A stretch of 64,000 bases of DNA, taken from Anodontia alba. Its lineage: Eukaryota; Mollusca; Bivalvia; Lucinida; Lucinidae. Where the stretch lies: the NCBI GenBank assembly GCA_964016985.1, contig OZ024831.1, positions 77,912,263 to 77,976,262 of the forward strand, in the 5' to 3' direction. The position numbers were made by a program, and so were the translations under genes. Under the pieces are notes generated by a model that saw only the letters and a program-made list of their open reading frames with translations, was not told the origin of the DNA and made no database searches. Position 1 is the stretch's first letter; each line of letters begins with the position of its first letter. Shown here piece after piece: positions 45,884 to 56,737 of this stretch.

Positions 45884-46302
45884 AAAGCATGTCATTGTTA
45901 GGTTACTTGAATCAAAAGATTTGTCTAAATGGTTCTTTTGTCAATTTTTGTCATCAAAAGTGCCACATTAAGGACCACTTCCAGTTTTTATGCACATTAA
46001 GTTGGTCATTTTAAAGCTCAAAAATCAATAAAGGCTAGTACCCGTCATGTATCCACGGTCATCAGAGCAATATTCAAAATTACCAAAACTTTCAACACAA
46101 ACAAACCAGTCATTGCAACATTTTGAATAAAATGGATAGTTGCCAAATTTTTACACCAAAGTAGATTTGTGTCCCTTCATCAACAAATGCAGCTCTACTA
46201 ATCGGAACTGCGGTATCTGTTTTGGTGAAGTGTTGGCTTGAAATCAGCACCATTGATTGCTATGTGATAAACACAATGTGAAAGGGCGTTAACTTAGAGT
46301 AA
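45884..46302. other. Spacer without recognised gene
   Basis: Low-copy sequence between element C and MITE F copy 2. Nothing recognisable. Confidence 0.5.
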
Positions 46303-46550
46303 CATTACGAAAACATACCTATATAATTTTGACCCCCTTAAACCCCACTTTTATATAGTAAAACTGGGGTTTACAGGGGTATACATTAATTTTCATATTT
46401 CTGCTCAAAACATAGGCGGTTCTAACGAGCACCCACATTCTATGTTTTGAGATGAAATATGAAAAATATCAGAATTTTTATCTGAAAATTTTCATTTTTT
46501 GGGGGGTGGTAAAATTTTCAGTATATTTGAATAGGCGTGTTTTCGTAATG
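46303..46550 (-). mobile_element. Foldback MITE F, copy 2
   Basis: Reverse-oriented copy of 36775-37050: CATTACGAAAACATACCTAT, CCCCCTTAAACCCCACTTTT, AAACTGGGGT, ATTTCTGCTCAAAACATAG, GGTTCTAACGAGCACCCAC, ending GGCGTGTTTTCGTAATG. It is shorter (248 bp) because the central palindrome has lost one side. TIR outer ends CATTACG/CGTAATG are perfect here. Confidence 0.85.
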
Positions 46551-47344
46551 AGGTCAAATATAGACCGTTGCGTTTTTATTGGCTTTAAGTATAGCATTAT
46601 TTACAATATATACAATACATACAATAATTATAAAATATTATGTAGTAGTCTGGGAATAAAATGTATTTAGAACTGGGATTGGGATTAAAAGCTGAATTTT
46701 GGTTCATTATATAAACTGTAAAAACACGTTGATAAGACATGCTATATTGCAAGCAACAAAACAAGCCCTGAGTAACTGTTTAAAATTAGAAACCTAATAA
46801 AAATAAATAAATGTAAAACATTAAAATAAATTATTGTTTGTTAGAACATCAATTGTGCAGACCTGGTCAGAAGAAAATTTCAATATTGGGGGTAAATGGC
46901 CGATGAAGTAAAATTTTATATTTAAACTCTAGTTATACAATAATATGAGTGGTTCCAGCAGCGACCATACAGTGTTCCGCGAATCATTTAGCCAAGCTAC
47001 TAGTATACTGTTTCTGTATGATAGAAATGCATTCGACTTTTTTTTGTGTGTTTGTTTTACGAACCTTAAATGCTGTGGGCAAATATCACCAAACTGTCTG
47101 ATTGGGTCTTATCCCTACCTAGGTCGCAGCCGACAGACACCACCAGCAAAGGTTCAATTAAATTTTGATAGAAAAATCGAAAGAAAAGATTCACAGACAT
47201 CAGATGACAGCTACATGATCGTAAATATTTGACCCAGTGTAGTAGGACAGTATCAATCATTTCACAGTCACAAAAAAAAGAAGAGATAGTGGATGATTTT
47301 ATATTACCTAGTATGTAAAATAATTTATTAAAGCAAATTTTCGG
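46551..47344. other. Spacer without recognised gene
   Basis: AT-rich. A 95-residue plus frame at 46945-47232 has no recognised motif. Confidence 0.45.
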
Positions 47345-47503
47345 TTTGACGTCACTGTTTCTAAGTCAGCCGGTATAAACACATACCACTTTTAAAATGA
47401 CTAATTTGAATTCAACAAATAAGACCTGATGCATTTTTAAACGAGTTTATGTTTGATGTTTGCCTTATGTTTATTGGAACAGAATTCCGTAACTTTGCAC
47501 CGT

Positions 47504-48000
47504 TTACAGAAAATGAGTTTTCATAGTACCGTGGTCTAGAGAAGGGGACTCGAAACTCATTGTTTCTCCAGAGCGCAAGCATCTGTTGTGAATATCGGAT
47601 GTTTTAATAAACATGTTTGAAATGTATGCGGGTGCCTGTCCGTTTAAGGCTTTATGTATCATAACAATTGTGTGATACTGCACTTGTTTTGGAAAAGACA
47701 GACACTGTAGTTCTTTAAACATGTTTTCAGATGGTGTCAAAATGTCACATCTAAGGATTATTCTTGCTGCACGTTTCTGTAGTTTCAGCAGTCTGTTCGT
47801 GTTTCCAACAGAACAGCGACTCCAAATTATACACCCATAATCAAAAATGGGTAAAACGTATGAAATATAATATTGTTTAAGGCTTTCTTTATTTACATAT
47901 TTTGAAAGTTGTTTCATCAGTGTAATTCTCCGTGCAACATTGAGACATATACTGTCAATTTGGAAATCCCAGGTGAGGGTTTTGTTAATTGTGATGCCTA
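47504..48000 (-). pseudogene. LINE copy 3 thumb domain
   Basis: Uninterrupted frame reading LGITINKTLTWDFQIDSICL, YVLPIFDYGCIIWSR, KLQKRAARIILRCDILTPSE and HKALNGQAPAYISNMF. This is the region downstream of the RT palm in CR1/L2-type proteins. The upstream Lys-rich part of the same open frame (48018-48178) is only the translation of a (TTTG)n/poly(T) tract and is not protein-coding. Confidence 0.88.
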
Positions 48001-48017
48001 AGGGCCTCTGTGTGTCC

Positions 48018-48165
48018 GGTTTTTTTTTTTTTTTTTTTTTTTTTGTTTTTTTTTTTTGTTTTTTTTTTTGTTTTTTTTTTGTTTGTTTGTTTGTTTGTTT
48101 GTTTTTTTTGTGAGTTTTTTTTTTGTTTGTTTTTGTTTTTGTTTGTTGTTTGTTTGTGTTTTTTG
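48018..48165. repeat. Poly(T)/(TTTG)n low-complexity insertion
   Basis: T-rich tract with TTTG and TTTTTTTTTG units interrupting the LINE between SKTSVLAFGTRQ and the thumb. On the LINE sense strand it is A-rich. Repeat expansion inside a coding relic, or the poly(A) tail of a second tiny insertion. Confidence 0.85.
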
Positions 48166-48492
48166 TAAATTTCATCACTTAAGTAAATGTTAATTAAATC
48201 CGAGTTCTTAAGGTTCTGTCTGGTGCCAAAGGCCAAAACCGAAGTTTTAGAAAGATTAATGTGCATATTGTTTGAGGCACCAATTTAGAAAGTCAGTACT
48301 GAAGCGTAGTTTTTACGATATCCATACATTTATTTGCATAATGAACCCTTGCGTCATCTGCGTACATTTCAATATAGGCTTCCTTTATAAAAAGAGGCAG
48401 ATTAATAAAGAGAAGGAAGAGTACAGGGCCCAAACCGATCCTTGTGGCACGCCTGCTTTAATGAAATGAAATGATGACTTTAATTTATTTTC

Positions 48493-48539
48493 AAGAATAC
48501 ACTGCCTTCTACCTGAAAGATAGAAGGCAGTGTATTCTT
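48493..48539. repeat. Perfect 19-bp palindrome in LINE copy 3
   Basis: Arms AAGAATACACTGCCTTCTA (48493-48511) and TAGAAGGCAGTGTATTCTT (48521-48539) are perfect reverse complements with a 9-nt loop. It lies in the RT segment encoding YTAFYLSGRRQC, immediately before GVPQGS. Confidence 0.95.
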
Positions 48540-49180
48540 TAGAGAAATCGTGTCAAATTTATCTCTAGAAGCAGATTGTGGTCTACAACGTCAAATGCCT
48601 TCGTCAAATGCCTTTCTTAAGTCAAAAAATATTTCACCGTAATCTATACTTTTAAACCAGTTGTCAACAAGCTTTATAAGAGCTATGTTACAAGAGTGAT
48701 GTTTACGAAAACCGGAATGTGATTTGTGCAATAATTGATATTTATTTAGATATCCAAATAAGTGTTTGGTTACATGCCTTTCGATTATTTTTTAAATAAC
48801 CGGTAGTATCGAAATCGGCCTGTAATTTGCCGGGGCGCATTTGGCACCCCATTTATGTACTGGGTTAATTCTTGCTGATTTGAGACTGTCTGGAAAATTA
48901 CCTTTTATGAGGTAACATTAACAATATCAAGAAGTGTAGGGCTAATGATTTCAGAAGATAATTTGATGATTTTGGGTGAAATGCCATCTAAACCTTTGCT
49001 TTGAATGCATTCAAAAAATTAATACATGATTTGAGAGCTGACAATTTCATGAAGGGGATTGTAAATTTGTAAATTTAAAATACACATTCTAAATTGTCTA
49101 AGAACTTTCTGACATATTCCATGTGTTGTTTGACTGAAATTAAAAGATTTAGTTTTGGGGCAGTTTTGGAATAATTGTGA

Positions 49181-50844
49181 AGTGTGCTTATTTACTTGAG
49201 AAAATAAATAAATAAATAAATGAAAAGAAAACTTTCAATTTTATATTTCTATTTCAATTTGTTTGTATTTTTCACAGTACATTGTTTTTGAAAAAACTGT
49301 CAAAAATGAATATGAAAGGTAATACAATACAACAAATTAAATGCAAAATTTGCAACTGAATTTATTTTGGTTCTAAAGTTACATTACTGAATACTTCTCA
49401 ATTCTATGAATTACCCCTTATAGGGCCCCACCTAGGGAGACTTAACATCTTTATAATCACATCATAATCACTGAAATAAGATAAGCTTTTGATGTGCGCT
49501 ATATAATCAGGACTGCATATTGGGGCTGATCATGAGAGGGGGGTCTAGCAAAGAAGGAAAAATGTTTCTTTAAGAGACCGAAGCAGGACAAACGATAAAT
49601 GAATGTTCATATTTTATCAAGTATTATGATGTATACAGGTATCATACAGTTTTCTGTTCTCGGAGATGAGATTTTTCCGCAAATCTTATTTGAGCGCAAA
49701 ATTATTTGCGGTAAGGAAGTGAATTACTTTTGGCAAAGGATATGTTTAGAATACTTCAAAAATCAAAAGTATTGTGTACATATAGTAGCAATGAACCACA
49801 TTCTCGCTCAGATGAGGACCAGCTTGTCGAGCCTTTCTGTTCATCCGCGAAACGAATTACAAAATGAAGGGATCTGTTCAGAACTGCCAAAACTGCACTC
49901 AGTCGACCGTAATATTATAATCTGGCATAATTATTTTCAACCATAGTATTTGTAATACCAGATTATTGATATATATTTTGCCAAACTTTCATTTCCCTTG
50001 CACCGAGCTTTTTGTATTTTAAACTTTTAATACAAGACGGTTATAAATACAAACGCTGAACTATTCCGCGAAGGCGTGTTACAGCGTTCGGCGCACATAT
50101 TGTTTACGCTAATCTGAGCGCGGATCATATTTGCAGAAAATGCTGATAATGACCTCGATTTATCATGTGCTGAAAGGTAAAACTGTTTCGGACTTGCTGT
50201 GAAGAGTTGGTGCCATAATGAAACTAGGCTCATATACTATATATACACTATAGTGTAGTTTATATTTTCTGGTCCTTTATAATCAGTGAGCCCATCCAGG
50301 ACATTTTGAAAATTTATCTCAGCCAACACAGGAGAAAAGGGTACTTATCAAATAGGCGACCAGCAAACGCTCAGACGAGCCTGCGCCTAAGCGCATGCTC
50401 GCCAGAGACATTTAGTAGAGACCTTGAATAAGCTTTAGGCAAAACTGCATGTCTGTAGCCCAAATAGGGACCGCTCATGTGCATTTGAAGAACCCTAAAC
50501 CAGAAAATCATAATGTCCTTTTTTCATGTGCCTGCTCATATGAGGGTCGCTGATGAAGCCAAACTGGCTGACACAGCTACGATGTAGTAGTTTGGCCGAC
50601 ACAGCTAGTCTGGCCCAGAACGCTAGGTATTTAGCTGTTTTCAGTTATGTGTGTGTCCCAAAAGTTATTCTGTATAATGGTTACACAAGTATACGGTTAT
50701 ATATGCTAGCGCACGCAGAAACGTGTCTTTTTATGCTGTCTATTGTTTATAAAAGATTCGATCAAAATTCAATTTCTAATATCGGACATTAAGCCAGCAC
50801 GGCGGCGGTTCTGGCGATGTGATATGAGAATTTGGTTTTACAGC
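49181..50844. other. Spacer without recognised gene
   Basis: Plus frame 49599-49946 (115 residues) starts with a hydrophobic segment, but I recognise no family and see no splice context. Other frames are shorter. Classified as unassigned. Confidence 0.4.
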
Positions 50845-50945
50845 CCTCGGATACTATTAAGATCATTTCGAGCGCGGTCAGTCAAACTATTAACACTGTT
50901 CCTGGACAGGCTTAGACATTCTAAGCTAACCTGTGTGCATGCGTG
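50845..50945 (+). repeat. Third, diverged copy of the 238-bp inverted-repeat family
   Basis: TTGGTTTTACAGCCC, GATCATTTCGAGCGCGGTCA, CTGGACAGGCTTAGACATTC and TAAGCTAACC match the corresponding parts of 28825-28945. It is single here, not paired, and is followed by a short (GTGC)n run. It is also followed at 51016 by AAAAAGGTAA, reminiscent of the junction at 29066. Confidence 0.65.
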
Positions 50946-51222
50946 CGTGCGTGTGTGTGTGCGTGACCGTGTGTGTTGCTGATTCCACACCAATGCCAGT
51001 TAACGGAGTCTTCGGGAAAAAGGTAAAAAATCAAATATACAACGAAAGTTCATAAGCATTACTGATATGTTCAATTTCAACTGTTCGTACGTGTGTCAAT
51101 GTTCTTAAAGTAGTCCTAGGAGAGGAGCCGTAGATTGTAACGCTGTGTTGCCCGAACATATCTATTGGAACATAAAAAATATTAGTTTTATTCAGTGTAC
51201 GATCGATCAAAATTACATGGAC

Positions 51223-51570
51223 CAAAGCAGTACACCAAAGCAGTATTTGCATGTGCAGCACCAAAGCAGTATTTTCATGTGCAGCACCAAAGCAGTATTT
51301 TCATGTGCAGCACCAAAGCAGTATTTTCATGTGCAGCACCAAAGCAGTATTCTCATGTGCAGCACCAAAGCAGTATTTTCATGTGCAGCACCAAAGCAGT
51401 ATTTTCATGTGCAGCACCAAAGCAGTATTTTCATGTGCAGCACCAAAGCAGTATTTGCATGTGCAGCACCAAAGCAGTACTTTCATGTGCAGCACCAAAG
51501 CAGTATTTTCATGTGCAGCACTAAAGCAGTATTTTCATGTGCAGCACCAAAGCAGTATTTGCATGTGCAG
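51223..51570 (+). repeat. 26-bp tandem repeat (~13 copies)
   Basis: Near-identical units of AGCACCAAAGCAGTATTTTC plus ATGTGC. Variants are TTTGCATG, TTCTCATG and one ACTAAAG. 26 is not a multiple of three, so three units give a 26-residue peptide period, and all three plus frames are stop-free across the array (STKAVFSCAAPKQYFHVQHQ). High homogeneity indicates recent expansion. Confidence 0.95.
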
Positions 51571-52103
51571 TATATCCATAAGTATAATGCTACTTTTGGT
51601 GTTCATGAGTGAAATAAAATTTTATCTTATACTAAAAAGTGGAAATTTTCTGTCTTTTTATGCTTCAAAGCAGCAATAATGTGGCCTTGGAAGAGCGTCA
51701 ATCATCTACAGAGAAATTCTAAAACAAATGACCATTGAGAGCAATGAACACACAATCACAAAGAAAATGAGTTTACCTGAAACTGAAAAAAAAGCAGCTA
51801 ATATGTGAGCTGTCTGAGACAGACTTGCTAGTTTAGGCAATTAGGCCTCATCGGTGACTCTAATTTGTCCACAGGCACTCGCCTGTATATTTGTGATTTA
51901 TTTTACTTATTATAAAATGTTAGCCTATCATAACATTTCTATTGATTCAAGTCGATCGGTTATGAAATAAGTTATTTGCAAAATGTCACTCCCATAGACA
52001 ATTAAACACTATAGGAATATGATGTTTTACGTCTTTGTTATTTCGCAACCGATCTAATTGAAACTTGACAGTAAGCTAGAGGCTATTTAGAGGTCTCATA
52101 ATC

Positions 52104-52106
<3 letters not shown>
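51571..52106. other. Spacer without recognised gene
   Basis: Low-copy AT-rich sequence. Nothing recognisable. Confidence 0.5.

Positions 52107-52141
<35 letters not shown>
52107..52141 (+). repeat. Poly(A) run of about 35
   Basis: Long homopolymer. On the minus strand this is a poly(T) about 50 bp downstream of the 5S-like segment, where a Pol III terminator would sit. Length may be unreliable. Confidence 0.95.
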
Positions 52142-52143
<2 letters not shown>

Positions 52144-52191
52144 TCGTCGAGTGCCTATGCGTTTGTCGGGTCTTCCACGAAGTCAAGCATC

Positions 52192-52237
52192 GCGGTCACC
52201 CATCCAACTACTAACCGCAATCTCCGTTGCTTAACTT
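52192..52237 (-). pseudogene. 5S rRNA-derived fragment (internal promoter half)
   Basis: The minus strand reads AAGTTAAGCAACGG, then GCGGTTAGTAGTTGGATGGG and TGACCGC. This is the central part of eukaryotic 5S rRNA, covering the internal control region (A box AAGTTAAGCAACG, C box TTGGATGGGTGACCG). About seven of 46 positions differ, clustered in the intermediate GTCGGGCCC segment. Sequence upstream does not look like 5S, and downstream only loosely, so this is a 5S pseudogene fragment or the head of a 5S-derived (SINE3-type) retroposon. A poly(T) lies further downstream on this strand. Confidence 0.75.
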
Positions 52238-53269
52238 TTTGAAAAAGCCAACCACTTTAACGAAACACCAGTAAACCATTCGACCAATCAGAAACGAGAC
52301 CTAAAGAATTGACCAATAACTAGATGTTTCTTCAAAGCTGATGCAAAGTCGGCTTGATTATAGAGCACTAACAAAATTGGCCTTATTGCCCAATATTGAC
52401 GGGCCGTGCAATGTATTTTCAGATATTCCAGAATGGGCTTAGTTATCTACTTTTTTCCTGACAAACATCTTCATCAAAGTCTGCCAAAGAAAAATGAAGC
52501 AATTCCCAAAAGTCCGATTTATGAAACAGTGAAAAGTGCATAAGAGTGGCATCAACGCTGTTTGGGCTATGCGCTTGAAACTTTGATGCAGTAAGCTGCA
52601 TCCCCCCTACAAGCAACAGAACGTCTGTGTTGAAAAAAAGAAGATATAAAAAAGCACCAGACTACTGTCCTTTCAAGATCTTTCGGAAAGTCGTTTTTTG
52701 CCTGGCGCTTTACACAGAAGAAGTAAATTTGCAAGCTTTTGTTATGAGTTAATGAAAAAACAACTGCCGTAACTATGTACACCGAAAAGGTTTTATTCTA
52801 GTCCTTGGTTTTAAAGAATCGAATATTTTCATATTTCCCATAGTAAAAGTGGCAGCAAATATGCAGAAATGGGTAGGATAGGTAAACTTGAGGCAGGTTT
52901 TCAACAAGTTTCCCTTGTTCAAAATTTCTGAAATTTCCACAATATCAATAATTTAAATCCATAAAGAAAAGTAGAACAGGTTTCCTAATAATTTTTTTCT
53001 CCAAAACTCCAGTTTACCACAGAAACTGCATAGGTCAGACCCATTTTTGGCCATGAAATTGATTTTACGGTAAATATTTGAAAACAAAGCAGAGAAATAG
53101 AAAATACATATGGTTCCTGATAAGACATTGTCAATCAGAAATCAATGTTTTCATTTAGAAAAAAAAGCGCCAAGCGAAATACTTCTTTCCAAGAGATGTT
53201 GAAAGCACAGAACAAAATTTCACAAAAGATGACATTAATCATGTATAATTATTTCAGAAAAGTAGTATT
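52238..53269. other. Spacer without recognised gene
   Basis: A 71-residue minus frame at 52567-52782 has no recognised motif. Sequence around 52250-52320 includes CCAATCAGAAACG and GACCAATAAC, CCAAT-box-like but without a linked gene. Confidence 0.4.
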
Positions 53270-54002
53270 AATTCTAACATGGCGTTAATGTTTTCCCATA
53301 GCGCCTTACGGAAATGCTACCGTGATCAAACTACAATAATTTACGTCATCAACGTAGTGCGTGCAAAAGGGCGCGTTTGATTACGTCGCATGTAAACATT
53401 TACTTCTGTCGACATCCGCTGCAAAATAGGTTTTTGGAAAACATTGCAACGATGCCAATTTTCCTTTATGTATTATGTTGGAACCGAAATAATTTTTCTC
53501 TGCTGTGAATTATCGTCGAATAACGCATGGTGTTGTCGGGCAGATGCGAATATTAATTCACTCTTGCTTCGCCGTCGTGACTGTATACTTCGCAATTTGC
53601 CCTTCAAACATGAGTTATTCGACGATAATTTTTAATAATTATTTTAAGAAATAATTTTTCTCTACTTTGAATACCGTCGAATAACGCGAGGTGTTTGGAG
53701 GGCAGATTGCAAAGTATTAATTCAAGACGGCGAAACCAGAGTGAATTCATATTCGAATCTGCATGACAACATCATGAGACAGTCGCGATAATTCACAGCA
53801 GAGAAAAATTATTTCGATTCTAACATGATAGTTAAACGAAAATCCATTGCAGCGGACGTCGACAGCAGTAAATGTTAATATGAAAAGTAATCATACGCGC
53901 CCTTATGCACGCACTACGTTGACGACGTGAATTATTGTAATTTGATCACGATGATGTTTCCATAAGGAGCGATGGGAAAAACGTTAACGCCATGTTAGAA
54001 TT
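53270..54002. mobile_element. 733-bp foldback element G
   Basis: Ends are AATTCTAACATGGCGTTAA ... TTAACGCCATGTTAGAATT. The outer ~310 bp on each side are diverged inverted repeats sharing GGGAAAA(C), TTTACGTCATCAACGTAGTG, GGCGCG, ACATTTACT, GTCGACATCCGCTGCAAA, and TTTTTCTCTGCTGTGAATTA. In the centre a shorter motif around ATTATCGTCGAATAACGCAT recurs four times with alternating orientation (~53505 plus, ~53615 minus, ~53680 plus, ~53790 minus). No transposase. Confidence 0.85.
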
Positions 54003-54552
54003 TTTAAATATCCGGCAGTAGAAAAACTACTGTTTTGTTTTGTAAAACTACCAGTTTTACTCGCGCGAAGCCTCACCCAGAATTCCAAAGCAGCTCCAAA
54101 TTACAAATACGTTCGGTCCGCTTAGGGTTCCTCCACCTCATCTATAAGTTAACGATTTGTTTTGTTGGCCCGTTATGGAAGGTATTTTATCCTAGATCAG
54201 AGTCAATGAGGAACATTACTGTGCATACTGTTTCATAATTGGCCATCCCGAATTATTTCTTGGGTGTTTGTTTATGTCTGTTCGAATTTGAATTTTATAA
54301 TTAAACTAAGAGTCAATGACTTGAAGTAACTTTTTTTCTTCTGTAGTTTTTTTTCCCTCTGTTTAGCGCTTTCACAGTTAACAATCTTCAGACATTTTGA
54401 AATACATCAAGAATTGATGACGTTAAAGCGTAATGTAGAAACCATACATAAACGTTACGCAACATTTAGTGCTCAACATAGCGCCGTTTCCCAGCACACC
54501 GAGTTCAGCTATATCAAAAGTCTGCCACTGGAGACACCACTGGAGACACGAT
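54003..54552. other. Spacer without recognised gene
   Basis: AT-rich. No supported coding sequence. GGAGACAC(C/G) occurs twice at 54530-54550 and again at 54801. Confidence 0.45.
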
Positions 54553-54754
54553 ATAAAAAAAAGGTAAGAGCCGCAGCCCTTCCCAGACACCAGGAGGAAG
54601 AGAAAACAGACAAAACGAAACAAGCGCAAATCGGACAAATGTACGAAAAGCACTCTCTCTTCCCCCAGCGAGGTAATCGCGGGAAAAACACAGGAACAAA
54701 ATAACACAAGGCAAGACTTAAAACAAATCGCCTCGTAGAATAAACCACAAAGCA
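54553..54754 (+). mobile_element. Dispersed retroposon D, copy 5 (short)
   Basis: A-rich start, then GGTAAGAGCCGCAGCCCTTC (lacking the ~25-bp AAAAGTCCAGGGAGTGCC segment of other copies), GAGGAAGAG, AACAAGCGCAAATCGGACAA, CTTCCCCCAGCGAGGTAATC, CAAATCGCCTCGTAGAATAA and ACCACAAAGC, where homology stops. Several internal deletions. The antisense frame still reads LFRFVCFLFLLVSGKGCG. Confidence 0.8.
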
Positions 54755-56700
54755 AACTTGAATTAGGACGTGTCTTATTCAACATGGCTTATACGAACTT
54801 TGGAGACACGATATGAAACAATCTGAATTTGGACGAGTCATATTCAATACAGTCAGTATGGCTCATACGGACTCTAGACCGTCTCATGTCTAAGGCCGGA
54901 ATCCTAAACATCACATCCGAAATATTTTACGGTACACGGAAGTATTACAATCAAGAAGGAAAGAAAGTTGGACAGAAATGAGCTCAAACACAGGGATAGT
55001 TTCCCATTGGAAGCAGGGTGTAACATATTGTAAGCTGCCTCTGCTTACACAACTTCAGGATGCCGACGACAACTGACATACAACAAAAATAATAAAGACA
55101 ATTTCTCGTGCTCCAAATTTAATTACTCGCTGTTGTCCCCTGCATAGGGCCTACAGCACCGAGCACTCTGCTTATCAACTGTTACACATAAATACAAGTA
55201 GCGCTCAACTAGACCAAGCGCTAAGTAGGGCCTGTAAATGCGGGAGCACGGTTCTCTGTCTAAGCACCAAATCACTAGGAAAATGGTGGGCGGGGCACCT
55301 CGTAGAAAAAGTTAAGTCGAATAGTCAAAAGCAGACTTATACTTTATTAACATGATGTGGAACTTAGAATTCCTCAAGATGGTAATCAGCAGTAAAATTC
55401 AGAATCCCGCCGACAGGTTAACGGTCTGGAGTCGTGACAGGGACACGGTCGCGCCCCCGAACTGAGTCTGGCAGATGACAAGATATCACTGTTTTTGAGA
55501 CTGCAAAACGCTGTTGCGCTCCCGTATTTATAGCTTCTGGTCAAGCATCACATGATCACAACTAACCAATATGAGCACCAGATTCCGGTCCGGAATTCTG
55601 TTCAGCCAATCAGATTCCGGAACGGACATCCTATCCAGACTGGAAACGCCCAACATGCGAAATGTCAAATTCAGTAATTCCGGTCTCTGCAAATAATTCC
55701 ATAATTCCCTAAAAAATGTCATGCGATGTTTGGCCCACTTAAACATATATGAAGAACACATTGAAGCAAAACTTCATAAAGAATGCTTTCTAGGAATAAA
55801 ATAATTTGAGTGAGAAATTTCGAATCGAGCAGACTTGGGACAAGCCTACAGACGACGTTTGTGACGTGTACAACCGAAATTAAAAATAGTTCCCATACTC
55901 TTAAAAATAAACATCTAAAGTGACAGTTAAGATGCAGTAAGGATTATCTCTAAAGTTTCTGTTACACTGATTTTAATATTATGTAGTAAGTTCCTTGGAA
56001 TCATTACTGTAAAATCAATACTTGTTTTGGGGAATCCCCTTTCAAGATGGCGGCGACGAACAACTTCAGAAACTTATCAAACAGTTTCAGAACGATTTCC
56101 AAGTATATTTACGTGGACACAATTTCTAATCTGGCGTCTCACTGTCCCTGATAGGTAAATATGCCATTGAATTAGAAAAGTAGGTATTTCTATATGGAAT
56201 TTGTTCACAGTTCACAGTTCCAAGGCTTCTCTCTGTGAGACGCTGATTCCTCAGAGAATGTGAACAACACCTTTGTTATTTGTAATGAGTGACAGGAAAT
56301 GTCGGCTCAGGCAGATATTTTTAACTAAGTTGAACAGTTTTAAAGAGGGTGGACTATGTGACATGCATGCACCCCAAGCAGGCAGGTTACAATAATGAGG
56401 AAACTGTTTTTCAGTAGCTTTTACACGCACAAACAACCTTTTGTTATCCCCTATTGATGATGAGCGGTACCTAATTTTACATTTTCCAAGGGAAAACAAT
56501 TTAATCATTCCATCTAAAAAAGAACCTAACTGATTTCACCTGACCTCGGTTGAAGGTGGTTACCATAAAGTAGTATATACTGTTGTCGTTAAATTCAATC
56601 ACTTTTTTGTCCACCGATCCTAAGCCTAGCTGTGTATTATTTAATAGTTGTATATGGATGCATTGTTCTCAGAAACTTCTTTTATCACGGACAGTAATCT
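54755..56700. other. Spacer; no gene except a candidate first exon
   Basis: It holds a diverged local repeat at about 54757-54880 (GAATTAGGACGTGTCTTATT versus GAATTTGGACGAGTCATATT) and the candidate small ORF at 56047. Other frames (55528-55761, 56251-56508) show no family resemblance. Confidence 0.4.
56047..56151 (+). CDS. Candidate 34-residue small ORF or first coding exon
   Basis: The ATG lies within AAGATGGCGGC (56044-56054), a textbook YY1-type element that in many animal genes overlaps the start codon. The Kozak context is good (A at -3, G at +4). It encodes MAATNNFRNLSNSFRTISKY and 14 more residues, then TGA TAG immediately followed by GTAAAT, which resembles a splice donor. No downstream exon or homologue is recognised. 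It could be a chance ORF; the call is speculative. Confidence 0.2.
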   Translation: MAATNNFRNLSNSFRTISKYIYVDTISNLASHCP

Positions 56701-56731
56701 CGTCACCTATGGCCAATTGTTATTCAAAGAA

Positions 56732-56737
56732 ATAAGT
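56732..56737 (+). other. Target-site duplication of LINE copy 4 (left)
   Basis: ATAAGT here and ATAAGT at 58700-58705 flank the LINE. The last T could belong to the microsatellite tail, so the duplication is 5 or 6 bp. Confidence 0.7.

Larger units (their letters stand above)
47345..49180 (-). pseudogene. CR1/L2-type LINE relic, copy 3 (different family)
   Basis: Minus strand, in order: SKGLDGISPKIIKLSSE (near 48990), APANYRPISILPV (near 48820), SHSGFRKHHSCNIALIKLVDNWF (near 48690), FFDLRKAFD (near 48620), YTAFYLSGRRQCILEN (near 48510), GVPQGSV (near 48445), YADD (48353-48364), INLSKTSVLAFGTRQNL (near 48240), thumb KLQKRAARIILRCDILTPS (near 47780), FSVNGAKLRNSVPINI (near 47480). Both catalytic motifs survive, but stops, a 13-bp duplication (CGTCAAATGCCTT at about 48589-48615) and a T-rich insertion (48018-48165) destroy the frame. 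Sequence motifs differ clearly from copies 1 and 2. 5'-truncated: no endonuclease found. Confidence 0.88.

Noticed and set aside
47985..48178. Very Lys/Asn/Thr-rich coding region
   Set aside because: It is the translation of a poly(T)/(TTTG)n tract inside a LINE relic.
49599..49946. 115-residue ORF as host gene
   Set aside because: AT-rich single frame without a recognisable domain. It could be an exon, but nothing in the sequence supports that.
52192..52237. Functional 5S rRNA gene
   Set aside because: Only about 46 nt of the ~120-nt gene is recognisable, and the intermediate segment is changed.
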